Below, piece after piece: positions 16,771 through 25,250 of a DNA stretch of 64,000 nt. The DNA is from JANSYL01 sp965229695 (GTDB taxonomy: Bacteria > Pseudomonadota > Alphaproteobacteria > Rhodobacterales > Rhodobacteraceae): assembly GCA_965229695.1 (NCBI GenBank), contig OZ245921.1, positions 2,666,001 through 2,730,000 of the forward strand. Direction: 5' to 3'. The translations under genes were made by a program, and so were the position numbers. The notes beneath the pieces were generated by a model. It had not been told where the DNA came from. It did no database searches and saw only the letters and a list, made by a program, of their open reading frames with translations. The stretch's first letter is position 1. Each line of letters opens with the position of its first letter.

Positions 16771-17841
16771 ATGGCGCGTTTCTATGATCTAACCGTGACC
16801 GATGTGCAGAAAACAATCCGCGATGCGGTGGTGGTGACGCTGGAACCGGCGCCTGAAGCGGCGGATGCGTTTGCCTTTAAGCAGGGGCAATACCTGACCT
16901 TTCGCCGTGATTTTGGCGGGCAGGAATTGCGCCGATCTTATTCGATCTGCGCGGGCCTGGATGATGGTGTTTTGCAGGTTGGGATCAAACGGGTCGAGGG
17001 CGGCGCCTTTTCCAGCTTTGCCAATGAGGATCTGAAGCCGGGTGACACGCTATCGGCCATGCCGCCCATGGGCAGCTTCACCGCCGAGATCGCACCAGGC
17101 CAAGCGCGCAATTATCTGGGCTTTGCCGGTGGCTCGGGCATCACGCCAGTTCTGTCGATCTTGAAAACCGTGCTTGCCCGCGAACCGCAGGCCAATTTCA
17201 CCCTGATCTATGCCAATCGCGGGGTGAACACGATCATGTTCCGCGAAGAGATCGAGGATCTGAAGAACCTCTATATGGGGCGGCTGACGGTGATCCATGT
17301 GCTGGAGTCTGACGCACAAGAAATCGAGCTGTTCACCGGCCAGGTGACCGAAGAGAAATGCGGCGAGCTGTTCCGCCATTGGGTGGATGTGACCGAGGTG
17401 GACCTGGCCTTTATCTGTGGGCCAGAGCCGATGATGCTGGGCATCGCAAAGGCGCTAGAGGCGCATGGGTTGACGAAATCGCAGATCAAGTTCGAGCTAT
17501 TTGCCTCGGGCCAGCCGGGCCGCGCGAAACAAGCCGCCAAAGCCAAGGTCAGCGCGAGTGGGGCCAAGACCAAGATCAGCATCACCATGGATGGGGCCAC
17601 GCGGGTGGTGGAAGCGGATAAAGGCACCTCGATCCTTGATACGGCCTTAGCCAATGCGATGGATGCGCCTTTTGCCTGCCGCGCCGGGGTTTGTTCGACC
17701 TGCCGCTGCAGGGTGATCGAAGGAGAGGCCGAAATGGCCGCCAACCACGCGCTGGAGGATTACGAGGTGGCGCAGGGCTATATCCTGTCCTGCCAGGCGC
17801 ATCCGATCACCGATGCCATCACCGTGGATTACGACCAATGA
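16771..17841 (+). CDS. paaE: PaaE-like oxidoreductase with FAD, NAD(P) and 2Fe-2S domains
   Basis: The 356-residue protein has a ferredoxin-reductase FAD domain (RRSYSICAG near 55), an NAD(P)-binding domain (GFAGGSGITPVLSILKT near 115), and a C-terminal plant-type 2Fe-2S domain with Cys in CRAGVCSTCRC and the final Cys in GYILSCQAHP. It delivers electrons from NADPH to the PaaAC diiron centre. The start at 16771 is preceded by GAGAGGGGCGG; a long upstream in-frame extension overlaps paaD and is rejected. It overlaps the next gene by ATGA. Confidence 0.92.
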   Translation: MARFYDLTVTDVQKTIRDAVVVTLEPAPEAADAFAFKQGQYLTFRRDFGGQELRRSYSICAGLDDGVLQVGIKRVEGGAFSSFANEDLKPGDTLSAMPPMGSFTAEIAPGQARNYLGFAGGSGITPVLSILKTVLAREPQANFTLIYANRGVNTIMFREEIEDLKNLYMGRLTVIHVLESDAQEIELFTGQVTEEKCGELFRHWVDVTEVDLAFICGPEPMMLGIAKALEAHGLTKSQIKFELFASGQPGRAKQAAKAKVSASGAKTKISITMDGATRVVEADKGTSILDTALANAMDAPFACRAGVCSTCRCRVIEGEAEMAANHALEDYEVAQGYILSCQAHPITDAITVDYDQ

Positions 17842-18605
17842 CCGGGGGTGAGGCCGTGGAAGAGATGAGCGTTCAGGACTATCTGGCCCAGGGCGGTGTG
17901 CTGACCAGCCCGGCCAATGCCAGCCCGCGTTACCGGGCCGAGGTAATGAAGATCATGGCCAGTTTTGTGGATAGCGAACTGGCGGGGGCGGCGGGCTTTG
18001 CTGATGTGATCAACACCGCGCCGGGTCTGCGCGAACGCATCGCGGCGGCCAAAATCGTGCTGGAAAAGACACGCCATGCCGAAATGGTGCTGGCGTTGAT
18101 GGGGGAGTTTGGCGCCAACACCGCGCGTTATGCCACCAGCCACCCCTGGACTGCACGCCTGCCGCGCGACGCTGCGCCCGACGCCGCGCGCCCCGATCAC
18201 GATATGCGGCTTTCGGTGTTCAACTTCCCGCTCGAAGGGTGGGCGGATGCGGTCACAATGAACCTGGTCATGGGCCTGGCGGTGGGCGTGCAACTGGTCG
18301 AGCTGAGCCGCGTGTCCTACCAACCCCTGGCCGAAGCCTTGGCCAAGATCGGTCCGGTCGAGGCCAATCATGTGAAGCTGGCGCGCGAGGGCGTGTCGGC
18401 GTTGATCGCCGCCGGAGAGGCGGAGGCCGTCGCCGCCTCGGTTGCTTACTGGCGCCTGCGTGTGGCGCCGATCTTTGGCAGTGATGACCCCGACCGCTTT
18501 GCCGCGCTGCAAGCCTTGGGCCTTCGGTATCGCGACAGCGGCGTGCTGCGGGCCGAGTGGCAGCAGGCGCTGACGGTCACATTGGATGAATTGAAGCTGG
18601 GATAA
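17838..18605 (+). CDS. Extra PaaA/PaaC-family ferritin-like protein
   Basis: The 255-residue helical protein belongs to the phenylacetate catabolic (PaaA/PaaC) ferritin-like family but is neither PaaA nor PaaC. Potential diiron ligands are Glu47 (FVDSELAGAAGF), Glu76 and His80 (LEKTRHAEM), Glu155 (LVELSRVSYQP) and Glu175-x-x-His178 (VEANHVKLA). The first pair is Glu-x3-His instead of the canonical Glu-x2-His, so the metal site is either altered or not fully formed. It overlaps paaE by ATGA and is plainly part of the operon. It might be a third oxygenase subunit, a second oxygenase using PaaE, or a structural paralog. Confidence 0.75.
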   Translation: MTGGEAVEEMSVQDYLAQGGVLTSPANASPRYRAEVMKIMASFVDSELAGAAGFADVINTAPGLRERIAAAKIVLEKTRHAEMVLALMGEFGANTARYATSHPWTARLPRDAAPDAARPDHDMRLSVFNFPLEGWADAVTMNLVMGLAVGVQLVELSRVSYQPLAEALAKIGPVEANHVKLAREGVSALIAAGEAEAVAASVAYWRLRVAPIFGSDDPDRFAALQALGLRYRDSGVLRAEWQQALTVTLDELKLG

Positions 18606-18709
18606 GGCCGGTCGTCAGGCGTTTTGGGTCGGAAAAGGTTGCCTTGCCCGCATTGCTGAGGTCGCCTTTCAACAGATCGGTTTCGGATTCCGTCACGACC
18701 ACCCCCTGT

Positions 18710-18742
18710 CGGTGCCGCAATCTGCCCGGCAAGGAGGCACCG
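18710..18742 (+). promoter_or_regulatory. Hairpin enclosing the ribosome site of the second mttB-like gene
   Basis: CGGTGCC (18710-18716) can pair with GGCACCG (18736-18742), forming a 7-bp stem whose 3' arm covers the end of the AAGGAGG ribosome site (18731-18737). It would partly hide the site next to the ATG at 18745. This could be translational control or chance. Confidence 0.3.
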
Positions 18743-18744
18743 CC

Positions 18745-20307
18745 ATGGAACAAGCGACAGTAAGCAGCCGGCCAAAGGGCCGCTCTGGGGGCCGCGCATC
18801 ACGCCGCGCGCTGCGCAGCGCGACCGATATTTCGATGCTGCCGGGGCTGACCAACCAACTGCCCGTCACCGAGGTTATGGATGGCGCGGCGGTGGAGCGC
18901 ATCGATGCGGCCTCGATGGACATTCTGGAAAATGTGGGTGTTCAGTTCCGTGATCCCATTGCCTTGGAAGATTGGCGAAAAGCTGGCGCCAAGGTCGAGG
19001 GAGAGATGGTCTATCTCGACCGGGGCTTGGTGCGCGAGCTGATCGCCTCAATCCCGTCGAGCTTCACCTATCATGCCCGCGATCCAAAGAAGAATGTCGA
19101 TCTGGGTGGTCGCAACTCGATCTTTGTGCCGATGACCGGCGCGCCCTATCTGCGCGACCTGGATGATGTGCGGCGCAACCCGACCCTGGCCGATCTGGCT
19201 ATGTTCCATAAGCTCGGCCATATGCTGCCCGCGATCCATTCCAGCGCGCATCATATTGTGGAGCCTTACGATCATCCGATCAGTCAGCGGCATCTGCGCA
19301 TCACCTACTCGTCGATGAAGCATTCTGACAAGACGTTCATGGGCATGACCACCAGCCCGAAAAACGCCGAAGATGTGATGGAGATGTGCGCCATCCTGTT
19401 TGGTGAGGATTTCATCGACAGCCATCCAGTGACGACCGGCAATTGCAACGGTAACTCGCCGCTTGTGTGGGATGAAACCATGCTGGGCGCGATGCGAGCC
19501 TTTTGCCGTCGGAACCAGCCGGTTTTGTGCTCGCCTTTTGTGCTGGGCGGTGCGAACACGCCCGCCTCGGTCCCCGCGACGGTCGCGCAGTTGAATGCCG
19601 AGGCGCTAAGCGCGCTGGCCTATACCCAGGTGATCCGCAAAGGCTGCCCGGCGATTTATGGCCATTACCTGTCGACGGTCAGCATGAAATCCGGCGCGCC
19701 CATGGCTGGCACGCCCGAGATCAGCCTGATGAATTTCATGATCGGCCAAATGGCGCGGTTTTATGAGGTGCCCTGGCGTACCTCGAACACGCTGGGTGGG
19801 GCGAAAACCTTTGATGCCCAGGCTGGCTATGAAAGCGCCACAACGCTGTCAGCGGTGATGCACGCGGGGGCGAATTACATCTGGCATTCGGCGGGCTGGA
19901 ACGAGGCCGGGATGCATTGTTCGGTCGCCAAATTCGTCGTCGATGCGGAACAATGCGCGATGGCCTATCGCATGGCCGAAGGGCCGAAATGGGGCGACTT
20001 CGACCAAGCCCTGGCCGCCGTGCGCGATATCGGCCCCGGCGGCCATTACCTGGGCCATGACCACACGCAGGAAAACTTCCAAACCGCGTTTTTCATGCCC
20101 GAGCTGTTCGACAACAACTCCATCGAACAGTGGATGGCCGATGGTTCGAAGGAAATCACCGAGCGGGCGCTGAGTTATGCGCGCAAGCTTTTGGATGTGT
20201 ACGAAGAGCCCAAGCTCGATCCCGGCGTGGATGAGGCTTTGCTGGATTACATCGCCCGGCGCGAGCGGGAAATTCCGGCGGCGGATGCGTTGAACCAAGA
20301 GAATTGA
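18745..20307 (+). CDS. MttB-family (trimethylamine methyltransferase-like) protein 2
   Basis: The 520-residue protein is a second, divergent MttB superfamily member. It shares the N-terminal RSGGRASRRALR motif and overall layout with the protein at 10789, for example FTYHARDPKKNVDL near 110 and GTPEISLMNFMIGQMARFYE near 330. There is no internal amber codon, so it is a non-pyrrolysine type. It follows the oxygenase genes after a 139-bp gap and a strong AAGGAGG site. No corrinoid acceptor protein is in the window. It may demethylate a quaternary amine related to the oxygenase substrate; the substrate is unknown. Confidence 0.85.
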   Translation: MEQATVSSRPKGRSGGRASRRALRSATDISMLPGLTNQLPVTEVMDGAAVERIDAASMDILENVGVQFRDPIALEDWRKAGAKVEGEMVYLDRGLVRELIASIPSSFTYHARDPKKNVDLGGRNSIFVPMTGAPYLRDLDDVRRNPTLADLAMFHKLGHMLPAIHSSAHHIVEPYDHPISQRHLRITYSSMKHSDKTFMGMTTSPKNAEDVMEMCAILFGEDFIDSHPVTTGNCNGNSPLVWDETMLGAMRAFCRRNQPVLCSPFVLGGANTPASVPATVAQLNAEALSALAYTQVIRKGCPAIYGHYLSTVSMKSGAPMAGTPEISLMNFMIGQMARFYEVPWRTSNTLGGAKTFDAQAGYESATTLSAVMHAGANYIWHSAGWNEAGMHCSVAKFVVDAEQCAMAYRMAEGPKWGDFDQALAAVRDIGPGGHYLGHDHTQENFQTAFFMPELFDNNSIEQWMADGSKEITERALSYARKLLDVYEEPKLDPGVDEALLDYIARREREIPAADALNQEN

Positions 20308-20313
20308 AGCGGC

Positions 20314-20333
20314 TTGAGGCCATATGGCCTCAA
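20314..20333. terminator. Perfect 20-bp palindrome after mttB 2
   Basis: TTGAGGCCATATGGCCTCAA begins six bases after the stop codon of the second mttB-like gene. A perfect palindrome without a loop can form a hairpin in RNA or be a protein-binding site. No T-run follows. Its position suggests that it marks the end of the transcription unit. Confidence 0.4.
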
Positions 20334-20377
20334 ATGCACTATGATGCCGATTTCGGAAACCGGCTTAGAATCGTATC

Positions 20378-20716
20378 ATGTTGCAATTGCTAGAAGTTTT
20401 GATCCGCGGGTTGTTCGAGTTTGGAGGCGAACTGATCGGCTCGACAGCCCGTGGCGCGGAACGTTTGCACGGCGCCCTGGAGCGCATGTTCAGCAGTCTC
20501 GAAAACGGCCTTGCGGAATGGCTTTTTGGCCAACCGATCGAGTGCTTTGATGGCGGATGCTGGCCCGGGACTCTGGCAACGGCGACAATGCTGGCCACAG
20601 CGGTCTTTTTTGTCATGGCTATGTTTGAGCGATTCCGTTGGTCTCGGGCTTTCTGGGGCTGGGTTGTTTTGTTTTTTCTCGTCGTTCTGGTTGGCCGGTT
20701 TGCGGCCCAAGCTTAG
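20378..20716 (+). CDS. Small hypothetical membrane protein
   Basis: This 112-residue frame has an amphipathic N-terminal half (LLEVLIRGLFEFGGELIGS) and two hydrophobic segments near residues 65-85 and 90-110 (WGWVVLFFLVVLVGRFA). No family is recognised and the ribosome site is weak. It is followed closely by the convergent amine oxidase gene. Reality is supported by the coherent membrane pattern but not by any known homolog. Confidence 0.5.
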   Translation: MLQLLEVLIRGLFEFGGELIGSTARGAERLHGALERMFSSLENGLAEWLFGQPIECFDGGCWPGTLATATMLATAVFFVMAMFERFRWSRAFWGWVVLFFLVVLVGRFAAQA

Positions 20717-20742
20717 CGTTCGTGGGTCGGCGTAAAGATCAC

Positions 20743-22080
20743 CTACTCAGCGGCGGCTTGCCGTTCTTTCCAACGCAGCACGGCATTGGCCCCTATATCG
20801 CGGATCGGGCGCGGGGGCAGGCGCTTGGCCGGGGCCTCGGCCCCGAAATGGCGGGTGATGTCGCTGGTTTCGCCCATCGCCATTTCCGCAGCCCCGATCC
20901 CCGTCAGCGTGCCGCGTGCGGTGCCAAGCCCGTTTTGCGCGCAGGCCGAATAGAGGCCCGGCTCCAGCTCTTGCAGGACCGCGACGCCGTTAAGCGTCAG
21001 GCACAGATGCCCGGCCCATTCATATTGCGGGGCCAGGCCCGCAAGCTGCGGGAACCTTTGATCAAACTTCTGCCGCTGGATGCGGGTCGCGCGGGCCAAA
21101 TCCCCGGCGCGCGCCGCCATGCCCGAACGCAGCGTGGCGCAGGTGCGGGTCACGATCCGGTTGCCGCCCTGGCCGGTATCGATGCGCCGCATCGTGGTGC
21201 CCATTGGATCAGACGGCGTGATGCCCCACCGGTCGGCCCCACCTAGGCGGCCCAGCGCCTCGGCATCTAATTCCGGCGTCATGGAGGCGTAGAGGAAAAG
21301 ATGCATCAACCGGCCCTTGGCAAAGCCGAAGCTTTCCAGATGCCCGTTATTGGCCAGGATGACCTTGGGCGCTTGCACCGTGCCGCCGGGTGTTTCGACG
21401 GACCAGTCAGGCCCGGTTCGATGCAGCGCGGTGACAGGGCTTTGATCATGGATCGCAACCTCAGATGACAAGCCCGCGGCCAGCCCGCGAATATAGCCTG
21501 CTGGTTGCAGCATCACCGTGCCCGGTGTGTAGAGCCCCGAGCGGTAGTGCTGGCTGCCGGTCAGGGCCTGCATCGATTGGGCGTCGAGCGTTTCATGCGC
21601 TTCGCCAAGGCTGTCGAGATGTTTGGCATAGCTGCGGTTATGGGTGTCCGCCTGGGCGCTGGTCGCCCCGTTCACCTTGCCCGCCGGATCGAAGAAATTC
21701 GGGTCGATCTGGTACTCGGCCACGGCCGCGCGGGCGAAGGCGATGGCGTGCCGGTTCAGCGCGATCAGGGCGCGATCATCGCCGGCACCGGCATAGTCTT
21801 CGCTGGTCAGTTCATGCGGTAGATCGATCATAAAGCCGGAATTGCGGCCCGAGGCGCCTTCGGCAATGCGGCTGGCCTCGAGCACGACCACGCGCAAGGC
21901 GGGGTCTAACTGGCGCAATCGCCGGGCCGCTGACAGGCCCGCGAACCCGGCCCCGATCACAACGACATCCGCCGTGCGGTTTTCAGCAAGCGGGTTCGAT
22001 GGCGCCCCATCGCCCAAAATCGCCGACCAAGCTGCAGGCCCGCGATGTTTCGGCAATTGTCGGGCGTGGTGGGTGGTCAA
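20743..22080 (-). CDS. FAD-dependent oxidoreductase, DAO family (PuuB-like)
   Basis: The 445-residue protein has an N-terminal dinucleotide-binding motif DVVVIGAGFAGLSAARRL (~35-52), then VVLEASRIAEGASGRNSGF (~70), the pattern of D-amino-acid-oxidase family enzymes near gamma-glutamylputrescine oxidase. Such enzymes oxidise amines or N-methyl amino acids to imines with peroxide release or quinone reduction. It overlaps the aldehyde dehydrogenase gene by four bases, so the imine or aldehyde product is probably passed on. With the lyase it resembles hydroxyproline or polyamine catabolic modules. Confidence 0.85.
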   Translation of the reverse strand: MTTHHARQLPKHRGPAAWSAILGDGAPSNPLAENRTADVVVIGAGFAGLSAARRLRQLDPALRVVVLEASRIAEGASGRNSGFMIDLPHELTSEDYAGAGDDRALIALNRHAIAFARAAVAEYQIDPNFFDPAGKVNGATSAQADTHNRSYAKHLDSLGEAHETLDAQSMQALTGSQHYRSGLYTPGTVMLQPAGYIRGLAAGLSSEVAIHDQSPVTALHRTGPDWSVETPGGTVQAPKVILANNGHLESFGFAKGRLMHLFLYASMTPELDAEALGRLGGADRWGITPSDPMGTTMRRIDTGQGGNRIVTRTCATLRSGMAARAGDLARATRIQRQKFDQRFPQLAGLAPQYEWAGHLCLTLNGVAVLQELEPGLYSACAQNGLGTARGTLTGIGAAEMAMGETSDITRHFGAEAPAKRLPPRPIRDIGANAVLRWKERQAAAE

Positions 22081-23573
22081 TCGACCGCCTCATCCGCGTC
22101 ATCAGCCAGGTCAATCCAGATCGTTTTCAGTTGGGTGTACTGATCATGGGCGTGCAATGAGTTGTCCCGACCGCCAAAGCCAGACTGTTTGTACCCACCA
22201 AACGGGGTGGAGATATCACCCTCGCCAAAGCTGTTCACTGTGACGGTGCCCGCCCGCAGCATCCGCGCGCCACGAATGGCGCGTTTGGCATTGGCGGTGA
22301 AGATCGAGGCGCAAAGGCCGTAATCGGTGTCGTTGGCGATTTGGATCGCTTCGTCAAAACCCGACACTTCGATCACGCTCAGCACGGGGCCAAAGATTTC
22401 CTCACGCGCTTGTTTGGCCTCATTTCCACTGACATTGATGACCGTGGCTTCGACAAACCCGTCTTTTGCACCGCCGCCCAGCACGACATCGTAATCGCCA
22501 TCCAGATAGCTACACACTTTGTCAAAATGCGCTTGTGACACCAGGGCGCCCAGGCGTGTTTCGGGGTCGAGCGGGTCGCCCACATTCCAATGCTCGGCAT
22601 GGTGTTTGATGCGCGTCAGAAGCTCATCCTTGACGGCGCGATGCACAATCAAGCGAGAGGAGGCAGAGCAGTTTTCGCCCATGTTCCAGAACGCGCCATT
22701 GACCACATGATCCGCCACCCGGTCGAGGTTTTCGGCATCGTCCATCACGATGGCGGGGTTCTTGCCGCCCATTTCCAGCACAACCTCTTTGGCGTTCGAT
22801 TCCGCCGAGTAGCTTAGGAATTTTTTGCCGGTCACGGTCGAACCGGTGAACGAGACCATATCGATATCCATATGCCGCCCGATCGGCTCGCCCACCTCGG
22901 GCCCGCTACCGGTGACCACGTTCAGCACGCCACGGGGCAGACCGGCCTCGGCGGCGAGTTCGGCCACCCGCAAAGCGGTGAGAGAGGTTTCTTCCGCCGG
23001 TTTCACCACCACCGAACAACCCGCCGCCAAGGCTGGGCCGATTTTCCAGGCCAGCATCAAAAGCGGGAAGTTCCAAGGCAGAACCAAGCCAACCACGCCG
23101 ATCGGTTCGCGCACCACCATGGCGATGTGATCGTCAGAGGCGGGCGAGACCTGATCGTAAATCTTGTCTATCGCCTCGGCATGCCATTTCAGGCAGTGGA
23201 TCGTTTCGGGGATGTCGACGGTTTCGCAATCATAGATCGTCTTGCCGCTGTCGAGGCTTTCCATCACCGCCAACTCACGCGCGTTGCGGGTCAAAAGCTT
23301 GCAAAGCCGGATCAGCACATCCTTGCGTTCAGATGGGTGCAGGCGCGACCAGCGACCATCGTCGAACGCCTCGCGCGCTTTTAGAACCGCGAAATCCACA
23401 TCCTCGGCCCCACAAGCGGCGATATCGGCCAAGGGCGCGCCGGTGGCTGGGTTGACCGAGGCAAAGGTTTTGCCCGAGGCGGCCGGGCGATAGGCGCCAT
23501 CGATATAGGCCGCGTTGGGCAAGGTCAGATCCGCCGCGATGGCCTCGTATTCCTGTTTGGTCAGCAATTCCAT
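22077..23573 (-). CDS. Aldehyde dehydrogenase (PuuC-like)
   Basis: The 498-residue NAD(P)-dependent aldehyde dehydrogenase has the catalytic Glu in VLEMGGKNPAIV (~265), the catalytic Cys in MGENCSASSRL (~300), and the Rossmann signature LPWNFPLLMLAWKIGPALA. Length and sequence resemble PuuC/betaine-aldehyde type enzymes. The start at 23573 (MELLTKQEYEA) is chosen over an upstream Met that overlaps the lyase gene. It lies between the lyase and oxidase genes in one minus-strand operon and likely oxidises an aldehyde formed from the amine oxidase product. Confidence 0.9.
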   Translation of the reverse strand: MELLTKQEYEAIAADLTLPNAAYIDGAYRPAASGKTFASVNPATGAPLADIAACGAEDVDFAVLKAREAFDDGRWSRLHPSERKDVLIRLCKLLTRNARELAVMESLDSGKTIYDCETVDIPETIHCLKWHAEAIDKIYDQVSPASDDHIAMVVREPIGVVGLVLPWNFPLLMLAWKIGPALAAGCSVVVKPAEETSLTALRVAELAAEAGLPRGVLNVVTGSGPEVGEPIGRHMDIDMVSFTGSTVTGKKFLSYSAESNAKEVVLEMGGKNPAIVMDDAENLDRVADHVVNGAFWNMGENCSASSRLIVHRAVKDELLTRIKHHAEHWNVGDPLDPETRLGALVSQAHFDKVCSYLDGDYDVVLGGGAKDGFVEATVINVSGNEAKQAREEIFGPVLSVIEVSGFDEAIQIANDTDYGLCASIFTANAKRAIRGARMLRAGTVTVNSFGEGDISTPFGGYKQSGFGGRDNSLHAHDQYTQLKTIWIDLADDADEAVD

Positions 23574-23577
23574 CGGC

Positions 23578-24495
23578 TCAGCCCTCCGCCTTGATATCGG
23601 CAATCGTACGTTTCAAGACGCGCACCACCTGTTCCAGCGCGCGTTTGTCGTCTTTGTTCAGACCCTTCAGGGGCGCACGGACCGCTTCGGCGGGGATGCC
23701 GTTTAGGGTCACGCCGTATTTGATGGTCTGGATGAATTTGCCACCCTGTTCCAAGACCCGCATCAGCGGCATCATCGCCGACATGATGCGGCGGCCTTTG
23801 TTGAAATCGCCCTGGAGAACGCAGGCGTCGTAAAGCGCGACATGTTCTTCGGGCAGGAAGTTCGAGCCGCCACAGACCCAGAAGGGTGACCCCCAGGCGA
23901 AGAACTCCAGTGCCTGATCATCCATGCCACAGCCCATTTGAATATGGGGGTAATCGCGGGCCAGCATATGGACCCGGTTGATGTCGCCCGAGCTTTCCTT
24001 GATCCCGCAGAAATTGCGCGAGCGCCCGACGCGATCCAGAAATTCCTCACCCATCATGGTGCCGGTGCGATGCGGGTAGTTGTAAAGCATGATCGGCAGA
24101 CCGGCGGCCTTGTCGATGGCAAGCGCGTTTAGGGCATTTTCCCGATCCGTCGGCACCGCATAAGGAGGGGAAGCCAGCAGGATCGCTTCGGCTCCCATGG
24201 CTTTTGCGGCTTCGGCTAAGGCGATGCTGTCGGCGGTCAACATCGCGCCGGTTCCGACAACCAAGGGCACCCGGCCTTTGATCTGCTTAAAGGTGAACGC
24301 GGCGATTTCGATGCGCTCGGCCACGGTCTGGGCGTAGTTTTCGCCGGTCGACCCGCCCGAAATCAGGCCATGCACCCCGGCCCCAATCAGGTATTCGATG
24401 ACATCGGCCAGGGCGGGCCAATTCACGCTGCCATCGCTGGCATATGGGGTGACGACGGGCGTGAAGATGCCGTCAAACCGAAAAATGGGGGTCAT
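23578..24495 (-). CDS. Dihydrodipicolinate synthase/N-acetylneuraminate lyase family protein
   Basis: The 305-residue class I aldolase/lyase has the Schiff-base Lys in CGIKESSGD (~165) and the Tyr in MLYNYPHRTG (~137). It is not the biosynthetic DapA by context: it sits with an amine oxidase, an aldehyde dehydrogenase and a GntR regulator. In hydroxyproline degradation a family member deaminates pyrroline-4-hydroxy-2-carboxylate to 2-oxoglutarate semialdehyde, which an aldehyde dehydrogenase then oxidises. That role is possible here, but no hydroxyproline epimerase is present. It overlaps the GntR gene by four bases. Confidence 0.85.
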   Translation of the reverse strand: MTPIFRFDGIFTPVVTPYASDGSVNWPALADVIEYLIGAGVHGLISGGSTGENYAQTVAERIEIAAFTFKQIKGRVPLVVGTGAMLTADSIALAEAAKAMGAEAILLASPPYAVPTDRENALNALAIDKAAGLPIMLYNYPHRTGTMMGEEFLDRVGRSRNFCGIKESSGDINRVHMLARDYPHIQMGCGMDDQALEFFAWGSPFWVCGGSNFLPEEHVALYDACVLQGDFNKGRRIMSAMMPLMRVLEQGGKFIQTIKYGVTLNGIPAEAVRAPLKGLNKDDKRALEQVVRVLKRTIADIKAEG

Positions 24496-25196
24496 GCGGG
24501 TCTCTTTTGCGGAAGGGTTCCAAGCGGGGCATCAAGTGCGGATGGCAAGACAAATCGCTCAATCTCGCTGCGGGACAGGGCCCAATGGGCCTGGGCAAGC
24601 TCGGCGGCGGTGGCAGTGTCGCGGGCGCGGATGGCTTCGATGATGGCGTCGTGCTGCTGGCTGGCAATCACCAGTTTGTCCGAGGCATCGCGGCTTTGCG
24701 GATGGAAAAACGCCATCCCGATCCGGGCGTGATCGATCAGCAGGCGCCGGAAAGAGGGCAGCAGATAGATATTGCCCGCCATCTGACAGGTGATGTCATG
24801 AAACCGCACGTTGCTAAGCGCGCGATCGGCGATCGAACCGCCCCGCAGGGCTGCGCGGAAGGCGTCTTGCGCCGCTTCCAGCGCGTCTAGCTGTGCGTCC
24901 GAAGCCCCTTCGGCGGCCAGTCGCAGGATCGCCTCGTAAATCATCGGCGCGGCTTGGAAAAAGTCGCGCAAGGTGTGGTGCGACAGGTCGGACACGCGCG
25001 CGCCCCGGCCCGAGGTGACATCAACATATCCTTCGCCCGCCAGATCGCGCACAACCTCGCGCAGGGGAGTACGCGATAGTTCAAACGCGCCGCAAAGCGC
25101 GGCTTCGTCCAGCGGAGTGCCGGGCGCAAGTTCAACAGTCAGGATCGCCCGCCGCAGATGCGCCTTTAACGCGGATTTCTTGTCTGCCATCTGCAT
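24492..25196 (-). CDS. GntR-family regulator, FCD (FadR) type
   Basis: With the start at 25196 (MQMADKKSALK) the protein has 234 residues; the frame extends to 25247. The N-terminal winged helix (residues ~5-70: GAFELSRTPLREVVRDLAGE, then YVDVTSGRGARV) is followed by an FCD effector domain with metal-type His (FHDITCQMAGN; DHARIGMAF). It is the first gene of the lyase/dehydrogenase/oxidase operon and divergent from a GlxA-type regulator. A perfect 6-5-6 palindrome upstream is its likely operator. FCD regulators usually sense organic acids. Confidence 0.88.
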   Translation of the reverse strand: MQMADKKSALKAHLRRAILTVELAPGTPLDEAALCGAFELSRTPLREVVRDLAGEGYVDVTSGRGARVSDLSHHTLRDFFQAAPMIYEAILRLAAEGASDAQLDALEAAQDAFRAALRGGSIADRALSNVRFHDITCQMAGNIYLLPSFRRLLIDHARIGMAFFHPQSRDASDKLVIASQQHDAIIEAIRARDTATAAELAQAHWALSRSEIERFVLPSALDAPLGTLPQKRPA

Positions 25197-25250
25197 GCCC
25201 AGGGGTGATCCTTGTCTGATATCGCAGGCATTGTTTAAAAAATACAACTT

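Noticed and set aside
10789..20307. Pyrrolysine-type MttB genes
   Set aside because: Neither gene has an in-frame amber codon, so they are non-pyrrolysine family members.
23578..24495. Biosynthetic DapA
   Set aside because: Catalytic Lys and Tyr are present, but the catabolic context and the altered YNYPHRTG motif argue against lysine biosynthesis.
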